Shown here: positions 1 to 8,137 of the stretch, piece after piece
How positions within the stretch are numbered: position 1 is the first letter of the stretch
Layout: each line of letters starts with the position of its first letter
NCBI RefSeq assembly: GCF_035555955.1
Contig: NZ_DATMGA010000032.1
Coordinates: 1-64,000, forward strand
Source of the DNA: Eoetvoesia sp035555955
GTDB lineage: Bacteria > Pseudomonadota > Gammaproteobacteria > Burkholderiales > Burkholderiaceae_B
Reading direction: 5' to 3'
DNA length: 64,000 bases
Position numbers and translations under genes: made by a program
Notes under the pieces: generated by a model
What the model saw: only the letters and a program-made list of their open reading frames with translations
Told to the model about the DNA's origin: nothing
The model's database searches: none

Positions 1-215
1 CGGCGGGCGCCGGCGCGGGTCAGGCCCGAGCGTTCGGCCACCTCGGTCAGCGTCTGGGCCTGCGCGTCGGCGCCGAAACTGCGCAATACCGCCAGCCCCC
101 GCGCAAACGAGCGCACATAGCTGTCGCCGGGCTTGGGGCCGGAAGTCTCGGTCTCGGAGGAATCGGCGGGGCGGGCTGCCTCTTCGCCCCGCGCTGCGGT
201 GGAAATGTTTTTCAT
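1..215 (-). CDS. IclR-family regulator, N-terminal part only (likely regulator of pca genes)
   Basis: The first 71 codons of a gene that runs off the left edge of the window. The protein opens with a polar 30-residue leader and continues into YVRSFARGLAVLRSFG and QTLTEVAERSGLTRAGARR, the typical start of the IclR winged helix-turn-helix domain (helix 2 and the recognition helix). It is divergent from pcaIJ with about 230 bp between the starts, the usual arrangement for PcaR/PcaU-type IclR activators of the beta-ketoadipate pathway. The ligand-binding domain is outside the window, so the exact identity (PcaR, PcaU or a paralogue) cannot be settled. The ATG at 215 is the only plausible start seen. 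Confidence 0.8.
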   Translation of the reverse strand, partial: MKNISTAARGEEAARPADSSETETSGPKPGDSYVRSFARGLAVLRSFGADAQAQTLTEVAERSGLTRAGAR

Positions 216-396
216 CGTTGTTTCACGGCCAGCTTGTCTTGCAACTGGCCGCCGCCTGTTTTGGCGACTATAGTTGAAGGCGTTATAAGGTCTTACAAGG
301 CCCAAAGACCCGCTGCCGCGCATGCCCATGATTGACAAGCCCAGGCCAGAACCTTATCCTTGACGAAGCAAGTTCTATATACGAATAACTGTTCAT

Positions 397-410
397 TGTA
401 AGAACTTACA
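397..410. promoter_or_regulatory. Candidate IclR/PcaR operator (TGTAAG-AA-CTTACA)
   Basis: Perfect 6-bp inverted arms around a 2-bp centre, lying 34 bp before the pcaI start in the pcaR-pcaI intergenic region. A matching half-site CTTACA lies at 292-297, nearer the regulator gene. Symmetry, repetition and position suggest a regulator site; binding by the IclR protein is inferred. Confidence 0.4.
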
Positions 411-444
411 CGCGGATTTTCAATAAAATATTCGTACGGAAAAC

Positions 445-1143
445 ATGATCAACAAAATTTCCCCCTCCGTTGAGCAGGCCCTGGCCGAAATCCACGACGG
501 TGCGACCGTCATGATCGGCGGCTTCGGCGGCGCCGGCCAGCCCGCCGAGCTTATCGACGGCCTCATCGCCCAAGGCGCCAAAGACCTGGTCATCGTCAAC
601 AACAATGCGGGCAACGCCGAAATCGGGCTGGCCGCACTGCTCAAGACCGGCCGTGTGCGCAAAATCATCTGCTCGTTCCCGCGCCAGGCCGATTCCTATG
701 TCTTCGACGAGCTCTATCGTTCAGGCAAGATCGAACTCGAACTCGTTCCGCAAGGCAACCTGGCCGAGCGCATCCGCGCCGCCGGCGCCGGCATCGGCGC
801 CTTCTTCACCCCCACGGGCTTCGGCACCGAACTGGCCAAAGGCAAAGAAACGCGCGAAATCAACGGCCGCCAGTACGTGCTCGAGCATCCCATCTTCGCC
901 GACTTCGCCCTCATCAAGGCCGAAACCGGCGACCGCTGGGGCAACCTGGTCTACCGCAAAACCGCCCGCAACTTCGGGCCCGTCATGGCCACGGCGGCCA
1001 AGGCCACCATCGCTTCGGTGCACAGCATCGCGGAACTCGGCAGCATCGACCCCGAAACCGTGGTCACGCCGGGCATTTTCGTCAAGCACATCGTCAAGGT
1101 ACCCCGTACCGCCACCGGCCCCGCCGGCTTCAAAGCGGCCTAA
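445..1143 (+). CDS. pcaI: 3-oxoadipate CoA-transferase, subunit A (PcaI)
   Basis: Alpha subunit (232 aa) of succinyl-CoA:3-oxoadipate CoA-transferase, which moves CoA from succinyl-CoA to 3-oxoadipate in the last stage of protocatechuate/catechol degradation. The N-terminal stretch VMIGGFGGAGQPAELIDGL is the glycine-rich family I CoA-transferase signature, and the length is normal for subunit A. pcaJ begins 11 bp downstream with its own AAGGA ribosome site, so the two are one transcript. The ribosome site of pcaI itself is weak (GGAAAA before ATG). Acetoacetate CoA-transferase (AtoD/ScoA) is the main alternative, but the adjacent IclR gene and the nearby pobA favour PcaI. Confidence 0.9.
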   Translation: MINKISPSVEQALAEIHDGATVMIGGFGGAGQPAELIDGLIAQGAKDLVIVNNNAGNAEIGLAALLKTGRVRKIICSFPRQADSYVFDELYRSGKIELELVPQGNLAERIRAAGAGIGAFFTPTGFGTELAKGKETREINGRQYVLEHPIFADFALIKAETGDRWGNLVYRKTARNFGPVMATAAKATIASVHSIAELGSIDPETVVTPGIFVKHIVKVPRTATGPAGFKAA

Positions 1144-1154
1144 GGAACACACAA

Positions 1155-1820
1155 ATGAGCGAAACCACTACTTCCACACCCGCCTGGACCCGTGACCAGA
1201 TCGCTGCGCGCGTCGCCCAGGACATCCCCGACGGCGCCGTCGTCAACCTGGGCATCGGCCTGCCCACCAAGGTGGCCAACCACCTGCCCGACGACCGCGA
1301 AGTCATCCTGCACAGCGAAAACGGTGTCATCGGCATGGGCCCCGCGCCCGCCAAAGGCGAAGAAGACTACGACCTCATCAACGCCGGCAAGCAGCCCGTC
1401 ACCCTGCTGCCGGGCGGCTGCTTCTTCCACCACGCCGACAGCTTCGCCATGATGCGCGGCGGCCACCTCGACGTCTGCGTGCTGGGCGCCTTCCAGGTGT
1501 CGGTCAAGGGCGACCTAGCCAACTGGAGCACCGGCGCGCCCGACGCCATTCCGGCCGTCGGCGGCGCCATGGACCTGGCCATCGGCGCCAAGAAAACCTA
1601 CGTCATGATGGATCTGCTGACCAAGACCGGCGAATCCAAGCTGGTCGACGCCTGCACCTACCCGGTCACCGGCATCGGCTGCGTCAGCCGCATCTACACC
1701 GACGTCGCCGTCATCGACCTCGCTCCCCAAGGCGCCCAGGTCATCGACCTGGTCGACGGCCTGAGCTTCGAAGATCTGCAAAAGCTCACCCCCGTCAAAC
1801 TCACCGACGCACGCACCTGA
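1155..1820 (+). CDS. pcaJ: 3-oxoadipate CoA-transferase, subunit B (PcaJ)
   Basis: Beta subunit (221 aa) carrying the catalytic glutamate of the family I CoA-transferases: the motif ILHSENGVIGMGP contains the S-E-N-G signature where the glutamyl-CoA thioester forms. VNLGIGLPTKVANHLP is the other conserved stretch. It pairs with pcaI upstream and is followed 25 bp later by a strong intrinsic terminator, so pcaIJ appears to be a two-gene unit here. The thiolase PcaF and the ring-cleavage genes are not in the window. ScoB/AtoA is a possible alternative name for the same fold. Confidence 0.9.
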   Translation: MSETTTSTPAWTRDQIAARVAQDIPDGAVVNLGIGLPTKVANHLPDDREVILHSENGVIGMGPAPAKGEEDYDLINAGKQPVTLLPGGCFFHHADSFAMMRGGHLDVCVLGAFQVSVKGDLANWSTGAPDAIPAVGGAMDLAIGAKKTYVMMDLLTKTGESKLVDACTYPVTGIGCVSRIYTDVAVIDLAPQGAQVIDLVDGLSFEDLQKLTPVKLTDART

Positions 1821-1844
1821 TCGGCGCCGCCCGGCCTTCCCCCC

Positions 1845-1870
1845 AAAAACCGGCCCAGGCCGGTTTTTTT
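1845..1870 (+). terminator. Intrinsic terminator after pcaIJ
   Basis: AACCGGCC and GGCCGGTT form an 8-bp GC-rich stem around a 2-nt CA centre (opening to a slightly larger loop), followed by a run of T. It lies between pcaJ and the convergent LysR gene; A residues on the other side let it work in both directions. Confidence 0.85.
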
Positions 1871-1886
1871 GCCGCCGGGCCGCCAT

Positions 1887-2795
1887 TTACTCGATGCGCG
1901 GCTGGGCGGCGAAGCTGTCGGCCACGAAGGAACGGAACCAGCGGTGCGCCACGTCGTCATTATTGCGGGCGTGCCAATGCTGCTTGACGAGCACGTCGGG
2001 CATTTCCAGCGGCAGCGGAAAGGTCTCGATTTCGGCCAGGCGCGAGAACAGCCGGGCCAGTTCGTCCGGCACCGTGGCTACGTAGTCCGAATTGGCGACA
2101 ATGGCCGGCACCGCCAGAATATAGGGGCACTCCAGCGCCACCTGCAGCACACCGCCCCGCTCCTTCACTTTCTGCTGCAGCAAATCGTTGGTCACGGCCG
2201 TGGCGGTGGCAAAGACATGCAGGGCGCCGACGAACTCCTCGAAACTCAGCACCGCCCGCTTCGCCCTGCTTTTGCGGCGGATGCCGATGAGCGGTCGGCG
2301 AAACAGGGTCTGCTGGTAAAGCGATCGGTTCAAGTGGCCGAAGAACCCCCAGGCCAAATCGACGGCCGCGCTCTCGATCATGTCGTTCACTTCGTGCGGG
2401 CGCAGCGCAACCGGCACCACCCGCATCTGCGGCGCCTTGATGCTTAGCAGCTGAACGACCCGGGGCAGGATGATCGTGCCGCCCATGTCGGTCATCCCGA
2501 CCACGAACGTGTTCTTGGCCTGCAGCGGATCGAACTGCGGGGCGTCGAGAATATCGGCCTGAATCAGATCCAGGGCGCGGCGAGCGCCCATGGCGATACG
2601 CTCGCCCAAGGGGGTGGGCGCCATGCCCGCCCCCACCCGCACGAACAGGCGATCCTGGAACTTGGCGCGCAAGCGGTTGAGCCCGTGGCTGACCGCCGGC
2701 TGTGTCAGGTTCAGTTTTTGCGCCGCGCGCGACACGCTGCCTTCACGGTAAAGCGCGTCCATCAAATACAGGAAGTTCAGGTCTTGCAAATCCAT
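1887..2795 (-). CDS. LysR-family transcriptional regulator
   Basis: A 302-aa LysR-type regulator. Residues 1-65 form the winged helix-turn-helix (LNFLYLMDALYREGSVSRAA, then LTQPAVSHGLNRLR), followed by a periplasmic-binding-protein-like effector domain. The frame stays open well upstream, but the family N-terminus MDLQDLNFL at 2795 is the convincing start. It is divergent from the flavin hydroxylase at 3067 and so probably controls that hydroxylase-transport-hydrolase set, with an aromatic or ring-cleavage compound as likely inducer (inference). It converges on pcaJ across a bidirectional terminator. The effector-domain style is close to the NodD/NahR/LinR branch, but I cannot give a specific name. 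Confidence 0.88.
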   Translation of the reverse strand: MDLQDLNFLYLMDALYREGSVSRAAQKLNLTQPAVSHGLNRLRAKFQDRLFVRVGAGMAPTPLGERIAMGARRALDLIQADILDAPQFDPLQAKNTFVVGMTDMGGTIILPRVVQLLSIKAPQMRVVPVALRPHEVNDMIESAAVDLAWGFFGHLNRSLYQQTLFRRPLIGIRRKSRAKRAVLSFEEFVGALHVFATATAVTNDLLQQKVKERGGVLQVALECPYILAVPAIVANSDYVATVPDELARLFSRLAEIETFPLPLEMPDVLVKQHWHARNNDDVAHRWFRSFVADSFAAQPRIE

Positions 2796-2913
2796 GGCAT
2801 GCCCCCTTGACACACAACAGTACTGACGCGGATCAGCCAGGAGGCTCGGCCGGAGCCGCCATGTCCGAACGCCGACAACCCACATCGCCAAACCGCAACA
2901 TCTATGAATCTTA

Positions 2914-2930
2914 TTAATATAGAAAATTAA
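2914..2930. promoter_or_regulatory. Candidate LysR box (TTAAT-N7-ATTAA)
   Basis: Five-bp inverted arms separated by 7 bp in the AT-rich intergenic region between the LysR gene and the divergent hydroxylase gene, fitting the loose T-N11-A dyad of LysR binding sites. The surrounding 40 bp are almost pure A/T, so chance is a real possibility. Confidence 0.3.
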
Positions 2931-3066
2931 AATCATTATATAGACACATAGACCTCCTGACGGCACACTGGGAGCGTTCCATTCAATGGACAACGCTATT
3001 TGCGTGCCCGCGCGCATGTTTACCCAGCTGCAACAGGCCCTGCCGCCGCACGAAGGAGAGATGGAA

Positions 3067-4722
3067 ATGAAGTACGACTGCGACGTCATCGTGGTGGGCG
3101 GCGGCCCGGTGGGCCTGTTCCTGGCCGCGGAACTCGGCATGCGTGGCGTATCGGTGCAGCTGTTCGACAACAAGTCCGGAACCTGCACCCACCCGGCGGC
3201 CAACGCCAACAGCGCCCGCACCATGGAACACTACCGCCGCCTGGGCATTGCCGCCGAAGTGCGCAGCCAGGGGCTGCCCGGCGATCACGTCACCGACGTG
3301 GCCTACTACACCCGGCTGTCGCGACACCAACTGGCCAGGCTTTCCCAGCCCTGCTCCTCCGACGCTGTTTCCAGGGCCAAGGACTACGAGTTCCTGTGGC
3401 CCACGGCGGAACTGCCGCATCGCTGCTCCCAGCTTTACGTCGAGCCCGTCCTGCTCAAGGCCGCCAAACGCTATGCCAGTACCCAGGTGCACTACGACTC
3501 CAGCGTGCAAAGCCTGGAACAGGACGAAGACGGCGTCACCGCCACCGTGGTATCCACCCTGGACGGCCGGCAAACCCAGTGCCGCGCCAAATACCTGATC
3601 GGTTGCGACGGCCCGCGCAGCACCGTGCGCAGCCTGATGGGCCTGCACTACACGGGCTCGGGCGGGGAAAAACGTGAGTTCATGGGCGGGCGCATGGCGG
3701 CCACCTACTTCAGCGCTCCCGAACTCAATGCCGCCGTCCAGGGCGGGCGCGCCTGGCAGTACTGGACGCTGAACCACGAACAGCGCTCGCTGATCGTTTC
3801 GGTCGACGGGCGCGGCGGCTTCATCATCAACATCCAGCTGCAGGGCGACGCCGAACCCAGCGACCACGACGTTGGCCAGCGCATCGCCACGGCCATCGGA
3901 ACAAACGTCAACATCCCGTTCACATTGATCAGCAGCACGACCTGGACGGCGGGCTTCGCCCTGGTGGCCGAAAAAATGCGGCAAGGCCGGATTTTCCTGG
4001 CCGGCGACTCGGCGCATTTGTTCACCCCCACCGGCGGCATGGGCTACAACACCGGCATCGAGGACGCCGCCAACCTGGCCTGGAAGCTGGAGGCGCTGGT
4101 CAAGGGTTTCGGCGGCGGCATATTGGCCGACAGCTACGAAGCCGAGCGCAAGCCCGTGGCCGCGCGCAACACCGATTTCGCCCGGCAATTCGCCGACAGC
4201 ATCGGCTACGTGCGCCTGCCCAAGGCGCTGGAAGACGAAACGGCCGAAGGCGAAGCCGCCCGCCGATCCATCGGCGCCCACCTGAACTTCCACGGCCATA
4301 AAGAATTCGTGATTCCGGGCGTGCAGCTCGGCACGCGCTACGAAGACTCGCCGCTGGTTTGCGCCGAGGCCGGCTCGCCGCCGCCCGACACCGCCAACCT
4401 GTACCTGCCGAGCGGCCGGCCGGGCCATCGCGCGCCACACGTCTGGCTAAAAGACGGATCCTCGCTGTACGACCGCTTCGGTTCCGGCTTCACGCTGCTG
4501 CGCCTGGGCGGCGGTGCGCATCAGGCCGGGGCGGATCTTGCGAGCTTGCCGCAAGGCTGTCCTGTTTCCGAACAAACCATAGCCTCGGAAGAGGCCCGCG
4601 ACCTTTACGGCGCGGACTTCGTACTGCTACGCCCCGACCAGCACATCGCATGGCGCGGCAACCGGATCGACGCCGAATTCGGCCGGGCTTTAAGCAAATC
4701 GCTGGGCCTGGCCAAACCCTAA
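3067..4722 (+). CDS. FAD-dependent aromatic hydroxylase (PheA/TfdB/MhpA type)
   Basis: A 551-aa class A flavoprotein monooxygenase. It has the N-terminal Rossmann motif DVIVVGGGPVGLFLAAELG, the middle DG motif YLIGCDGPRSTVR and the GD motif FLAGDSAHLFTPTGG that binds the FAD ribityl chain, then a C-terminal thioredoxin-like domain typical of phenol hydroxylases. Such enzymes use NAD(P)H and O2 to hydroxylate a phenolic ring. The start at 3067 has AGGAG 8 bp upstream; an ATG at 2986 in the same frame has a poor site. It is followed by a binding protein and an FAH-family hydrolase, suggesting one pathway for a hydroxylated aromatic acid. The substrate cannot be read from the sequence. Confidence 0.85.
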   Translation: MKYDCDVIVVGGGPVGLFLAAELGMRGVSVQLFDNKSGTCTHPAANANSARTMEHYRRLGIAAEVRSQGLPGDHVTDVAYYTRLSRHQLARLSQPCSSDAVSRAKDYEFLWPTAELPHRCSQLYVEPVLLKAAKRYASTQVHYDSSVQSLEQDEDGVTATVVSTLDGRQTQCRAKYLIGCDGPRSTVRSLMGLHYTGSGGEKREFMGGRMAATYFSAPELNAAVQGGRAWQYWTLNHEQRSLIVSVDGRGGFIINIQLQGDAEPSDHDVGQRIATAIGTNVNIPFTLISSTTWTAGFALVAEKMRQGRIFLAGDSAHLFTPTGGMGYNTGIEDAANLAWKLEALVKGFGGGILADSYEAERKPVAARNTDFARQFADSIGYVRLPKALEDETAEGEAARRSIGAHLNFHGHKEFVIPGVQLGTRYEDSPLVCAEAGSPPPDTANLYLPSGRPGHRAPHVWLKDGSSLYDRFGSGFTLLRLGGGAHQAGADLASLPQGCPVSEQTIASEEARDLYGADFVLLRPDQHIAWRGNRIDAEFGRALSKSLGLAKP

Positions 4723-4757
4723 ACCCTTTATTGAAACAGACCCTCAAGGAGACAACC

Positions 4758-5927
4758 ATGAAAATCACCCGTACCCTGGCCGCGCTTTGCCTGGGCCTGG
4801 CCGCCACCTCGACCTCCTTCGCCGCCGAGCCCCTGAAAATCGGGCTTATCCTGCCACTGTCCGGCCCCTTTTCCCCCTATGGGCACAATATTGAAAACGG
4901 CGTCAACCTTTACCTGAAGCAGCATGGCGACACCTTCTCGGGCCGCAAGGTCGAGCTGATCGTCAAGGACGACACCGGCGTGGCTCCCGAAGAAAGCCGG
5001 CGCGCCGCCCAGGAACTGATCGTGCGCGACAAAGTGGACATACTGGCGGGCTTTGCCATGACGCCCGGCGCGCTGGCCGCGGCCCCCGTCGCCACCAACG
5101 GCAAGAAACCCATGATCGTCATGAACGCCGGCACGGCCAGCCTGACCAGCAAATCGCCCTATATCGTGCGCACCTCGGCGGCGGTGCCGCAATACACGGT
5201 GCCGCTGGGCCCGTGGGCCGTGAAGAATGGCCTGAAGAAGGTCGTGACCGTGGTGGCCGACTTCGGCCCCGGGCATGACGCCGAGCGCTATTTCACGCAA
5301 AGCTTTACCGACGCCGGCGGAAAGGTCGTGGACGCCATCCGCGTGCCCGTCAAAAGCCCGGACTTCGGCCCCTTCCTGCAGCGCGTGAAAGACGCCAAGC
5401 CCGATGCGGTGTTCCTGTTCCTGCCGGCCGGTGAAGCGCCCGTGGCCTTCTTCAAGGGCTTCAAGGAGCGCGGCCTGGCCGCCGCCGGCATCAAGGTCAT
5501 CGCCACCGGCGACCTGACCAGCGAGGACAGCATCGACGCCATCGGCGACAACGTCATCGGCGTCATCACCGCGCACCAGTATTCCGAGGCGCACAACTCG
5601 CCCGAGAACAAGGCCTTTACCCAGGCTTTCTACAAAGCCTATCCCAAGGAGCGCCCCAACTTCATGGCCGTGGCCGGCTACGACGGCATGCACCTGATCG
5701 AAGAAGCGCTCAAGAAAACCAAGGGTGACGCCTCGCCCGCGAAGTTCATGGAAGCGGTACGCGGCCTGTCGTTCAACAGCCCCCGCGGCCCGATCACCAT
5801 CGACCCCGAAACCCGCGACATCACCCAGACCATCTACATCCGCAAGGCCGAGCGCGTGGACGGCAAACTGCAAAACGTGGAGATCGACGACTCCCTCAAG
5901 AACTACAAAAACCCCGTGGCCAAATGA
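4758..5927 (+). CDS. LivK-type ABC transporter substrate-binding protein
   Basis: A 389-aa periplasmic protein with a clear signal peptide (positively charged start, hydrophobic core, cleavage near SFAAEP, about residue 24) followed by LKIGLILPLSGPFSPYG, the standard opening of type I periplasmic binding proteins of the branched-chain amino acid/amide family (Peripla_BP_6). No LivH, LivM, LivG or LivF gene is nearby, so its permease must be encoded elsewhere. It lies 35 bp after the hydroxylase and ahead of the FAH-family gene, with AAGGAG before the ATG. In beta-proteobacteria such solitary binding proteins beside aromatic catabolic genes often bind aromatic acids; that role is inferred. Confidence 0.85.
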   Translation: MKITRTLAALCLGLAATSTSFAAEPLKIGLILPLSGPFSPYGHNIENGVNLYLKQHGDTFSGRKVELIVKDDTGVAPEESRRAAQELIVRDKVDILAGFAMTPGALAAAPVATNGKKPMIVMNAGTASLTSKSPYIVRTSAAVPQYTVPLGPWAVKNGLKKVVTVVADFGPGHDAERYFTQSFTDAGGKVVDAIRVPVKSPDFGPFLQRVKDAKPDAVFLFLPAGEAPVAFFKGFKERGLAAAGIKVIATGDLTSEDSIDAIGDNVIGVITAHQYSEAHNSPENKAFTQAFYKAYPKERPNFMAVAGYDGMHLIEEALKKTKGDASPAKFMEAVRGLSFNSPRGPITIDPETRDITQTIYIRKAERVDGKLQNVEIDDSLKNYKNPVAK

Positions 5928-5997
5928 ACGCTGGATGGCACCGGCATGATTATGGTGCACAATACATGGTTCCCCACCTAATAAAATTGGAGCTACT

Positions 5998-6834
5998 GTG
6001 AAACTACTTCGTTATGGCGCGGCAGGCGCCGAAAAGCTCGGCGCACTCGACGCCCAGGGCAATATCCGCGACCTGTCGCTGCTCGTTCCCGACCTGACCC
6101 CCGAATACCTGGCCCCCGAGCGCCTGCAGGCCCTGGCCGCCGTCAATCTGGAAAAACTGCCCGTGGTGGACAAGAACGTGCGCCTGGGCCCGCCCGTGGC
6201 CGGCACGCGCCAATTCATGGCCATCGGCCTGAACTACCGCGCGCACGCCGCCGAGGCCGGCATGGAAATCCCCAAAGAGCCCGTCATCTTCACCAAGGCC
6301 CTGACCTCGCTCTGCGGCCCCAACGACGACATCATCATGCCCGACAACTCGGTCAACACCGACTGGGAAATCGAGCTGGGCCTGGTCATCGGCACCAAGG
6401 CGCAAAAAGTCAGCGAAAAAGACGCGCTGAAATACGTGGCCGGCTACTGCCTGGCCAACGACGTTTCCGAACGCGACTGGCAGGCCAAGCGCAATGGCCA
6501 ATGGACCAAGGGCAAAAGCTTCGACAGCTTCGGCCCCATCGGCCCCTGGCTGGTCACCACCGACGAGCTTCCCGACCCGCAAAAGCTGGAAATGGAACTC
6601 AAGGTCAACGGCCAGGTCAAGCAGCACAGCAACACGGCCGACATGATCTTCCCGGTGGCCACCATTGTTTCCTACCTGAGCCAGTTCATGACCCTGCTAC
6701 CCGGCGACGTGGTCATTACCGGCACACCTTCCGGCGTGGGCCTGGGCATGAAGCCCCAGCAATTCCTGAAGAAAGGCGACGTCGTCGAACTGCGCATCGA
6801 CCAGCTCGGCACGCAAACCCAGAAAGTGGTTTAA
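5998..6834 (+). CDS. Fumarylacetoacetate hydrolase (FAH) family enzyme
   Basis: A 278-aa FAH-fold enzyme starting at GTG with GGAG 5 bp upstream. After a short N-terminal cap domain come GLNYRAHAAEAG, then NTDWEIELGLVIG (metal-binding acidic residues), ANDVSERDWQ, KSFDSFGPIGPW and the glycine-rich ITGTPSGVGLGM, all hallmarks of the metal-dependent hydrolase/hydratase family that acts on ring-cleavage products or acylpyruvates. It ends the hydroxylase-transporter-hydrolase set and is followed by a strong terminator. Family members include fumarylpyruvate hydrolase, 2-oxopent-4-enoate hydratase and ureidoglycolate lyase; context favours aromatic ring-fission product hydrolysis. Confidence 0.88.
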   Translation: MKLLRYGAAGAEKLGALDAQGNIRDLSLLVPDLTPEYLAPERLQALAAVNLEKLPVVDKNVRLGPPVAGTRQFMAIGLNYRAHAAEAGMEIPKEPVIFTKALTSLCGPNDDIIMPDNSVNTDWEIELGLVIGTKAQKVSEKDALKYVAGYCLANDVSERDWQAKRNGQWTKGKSFDSFGPIGPWLVTTDELPDPQKLEMELKVNGQVKQHSNTADMIFPVATIVSYLSQFMTLLPGDVVITGTPSGVGLGMKPQQFLKKGDVVELRIDQLGTQTQKVV

Positions 6835-6886
6835 ACCCGGCTGCGGCGGGGTCTTCACCAACCCGCGCGCAGGCCAGCCGCCGCAC

Positions 6887-6926
6887 CAGCCCCTTTCGGC
6901 CACCCGGCCCAAGGGGCTGATTTTTT
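6887..6926 (+). terminator. Intrinsic terminator after the FAH-family gene
   Basis: CAGCCCCTT pairs with AAGGGGCTG (9 bp) around a 15-nt loop, followed by ATTTTTT. It separates this operon from the convergent pobR. Confidence 0.85.
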
Positions 6927-6944
6927 CCGGGCCGCCAATCGCGA

Positions 6945-7844
6945 TCACTCCAGCAGTGTCGCGGCCCGCTTGCGGAATTCCTTGGGCGACAAGCCCACCT
7001 GGCGCTTGAAAAAGCGCGTGAAATACGCTGGGTCGGAAAACCCCAGCGTGTACGACACCACGCTGATGGTCATCGAGGTGTAGACCAGATTGCGCTTGGC
7101 GGCCAGCACCACCCGTTGGTGAATCAGCTCCAGCGCCGACTGGCCCACATACTGCCGGCACAGCACATTGAGGTAGGCGGCGGTAATGCCGATGCGCCTG
7201 GCGTAGTGTTCCACCGAGTGCTGGCCCGCGTAGTCGTCTTCGATCATCTGGCAGAAATGGCGGAAGTACTGCCGCCCCCGGTCGCCCTCCCTGGCCGGCT
7301 CGCCGCTGGCATAGGCCTCGTGCCGGCTCAGCCACACCAGAATCGCGATCAGCATGGCTTCCATGAGAGCATTGCGGTGCGCGCCATTGCCCAGGTATTC
7401 GGCGTGCAGCGAACTGAAGCCCATGTTCATTTTCCCGGCATCGTCCCCGTCGCCGACCTGATAGATGCGCGGCGTGGCCGGCACCGCCTGCGCGTCGCCG
7501 ATGTCCTGCGTAAGCTTTTGCACCAGCGGAAGCGCCAACGTCACCACATGCCCGATGGCATTGGGCGCGAACTTGAAGCCATGCACGCACATTTGCGGCA
7601 CGACCACGATCTGCCCCGGCTGCATGTCGAAATACTCGCCGTCCAGGCACACCCGTGCGCTGCCGCCGCGCAAATACAAAAGCTGGATCAGGCCATGGTG
7701 CTGATGCAGCTTGATTTGCCAATCGTGCAATTTGCTGCGGTCGGCGATGGACTCGCAATGCACCATGTCGGGCGTCAGCCACTGCTCGTGCTCGCCGTAC
7801 AATTTATAGACGGGAACCTTGGATACGCTATCGGCTGCCGCCAT
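6945..7844 (-). CDS. pobR: AraC-family activator of pobA (PobR)
   Basis: A 299-aa AraC-type regulator. The N-terminal half is a cupin-like sensor (GLIQLLYLRGGSARVCLDG, then DMQPGQIVVVPQMCVHGF); the C-terminal 100 residues are the double helix-turn-helix with RRIGITAAYLNVLCRQYVG and ISVVSYTLGFSDPAYFTRFF. It is divergent from pobA, the arrangement of the AraC-type PobR that activates 4-hydroxybenzoate hydroxylase in pseudomonads. The start at 7844 has CAGGAG 6 bp upstream and is preferred over an ATG 48 bp further out. 4-Hydroxybenzoate as effector is inferred from context. Confidence 0.88.
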   Translation of the reverse strand: MAAADSVSKVPVYKLYGEHEQWLTPDMVHCESIADRSKLHDWQIKLHQHHGLIQLLYLRGGSARVCLDGEYFDMQPGQIVVVPQMCVHGFKFAPNAIGHVVTLALPLVQKLTQDIGDAQAVPATPRIYQVGDGDDAGKMNMGFSSLHAEYLGNGAHRNALMEAMLIAILVWLSRHEAYASGEPAREGDRGRQYFRHFCQMIEDDYAGQHSVEHYARRIGITAAYLNVLCRQYVGQSALELIHQRVVLAAKRNLVYTSMTISVVSYTLGFSDPAYFTRFFKRQVGLSPKEFRKRAATLLE

Positions 7845-8137
7845 GACTGCTCCTGTTCGTGATTGGGCCCTGCTGACATGCCATTTATACATGGCCTCAG
7901 ACTAAGGGTTAACCCCTATTCTTAGCAATTTCACGGGCTTATCGAAATCACATCTCAAAAAATATTCGAAAAGTACAATTATTATACGAATTTATCCATT
8001 CCAAATTCTTCCTCCCGGACGCACCATAACAGCATCGAACGCATAAGGAAGCCTTGCATATTGCATACCCTTCCTCGTGCCAAACCGCGGCGCGCGCGGA
8101 TGCCGCAAAAAAACGACACGTCCACAAGAGGCTTTCC

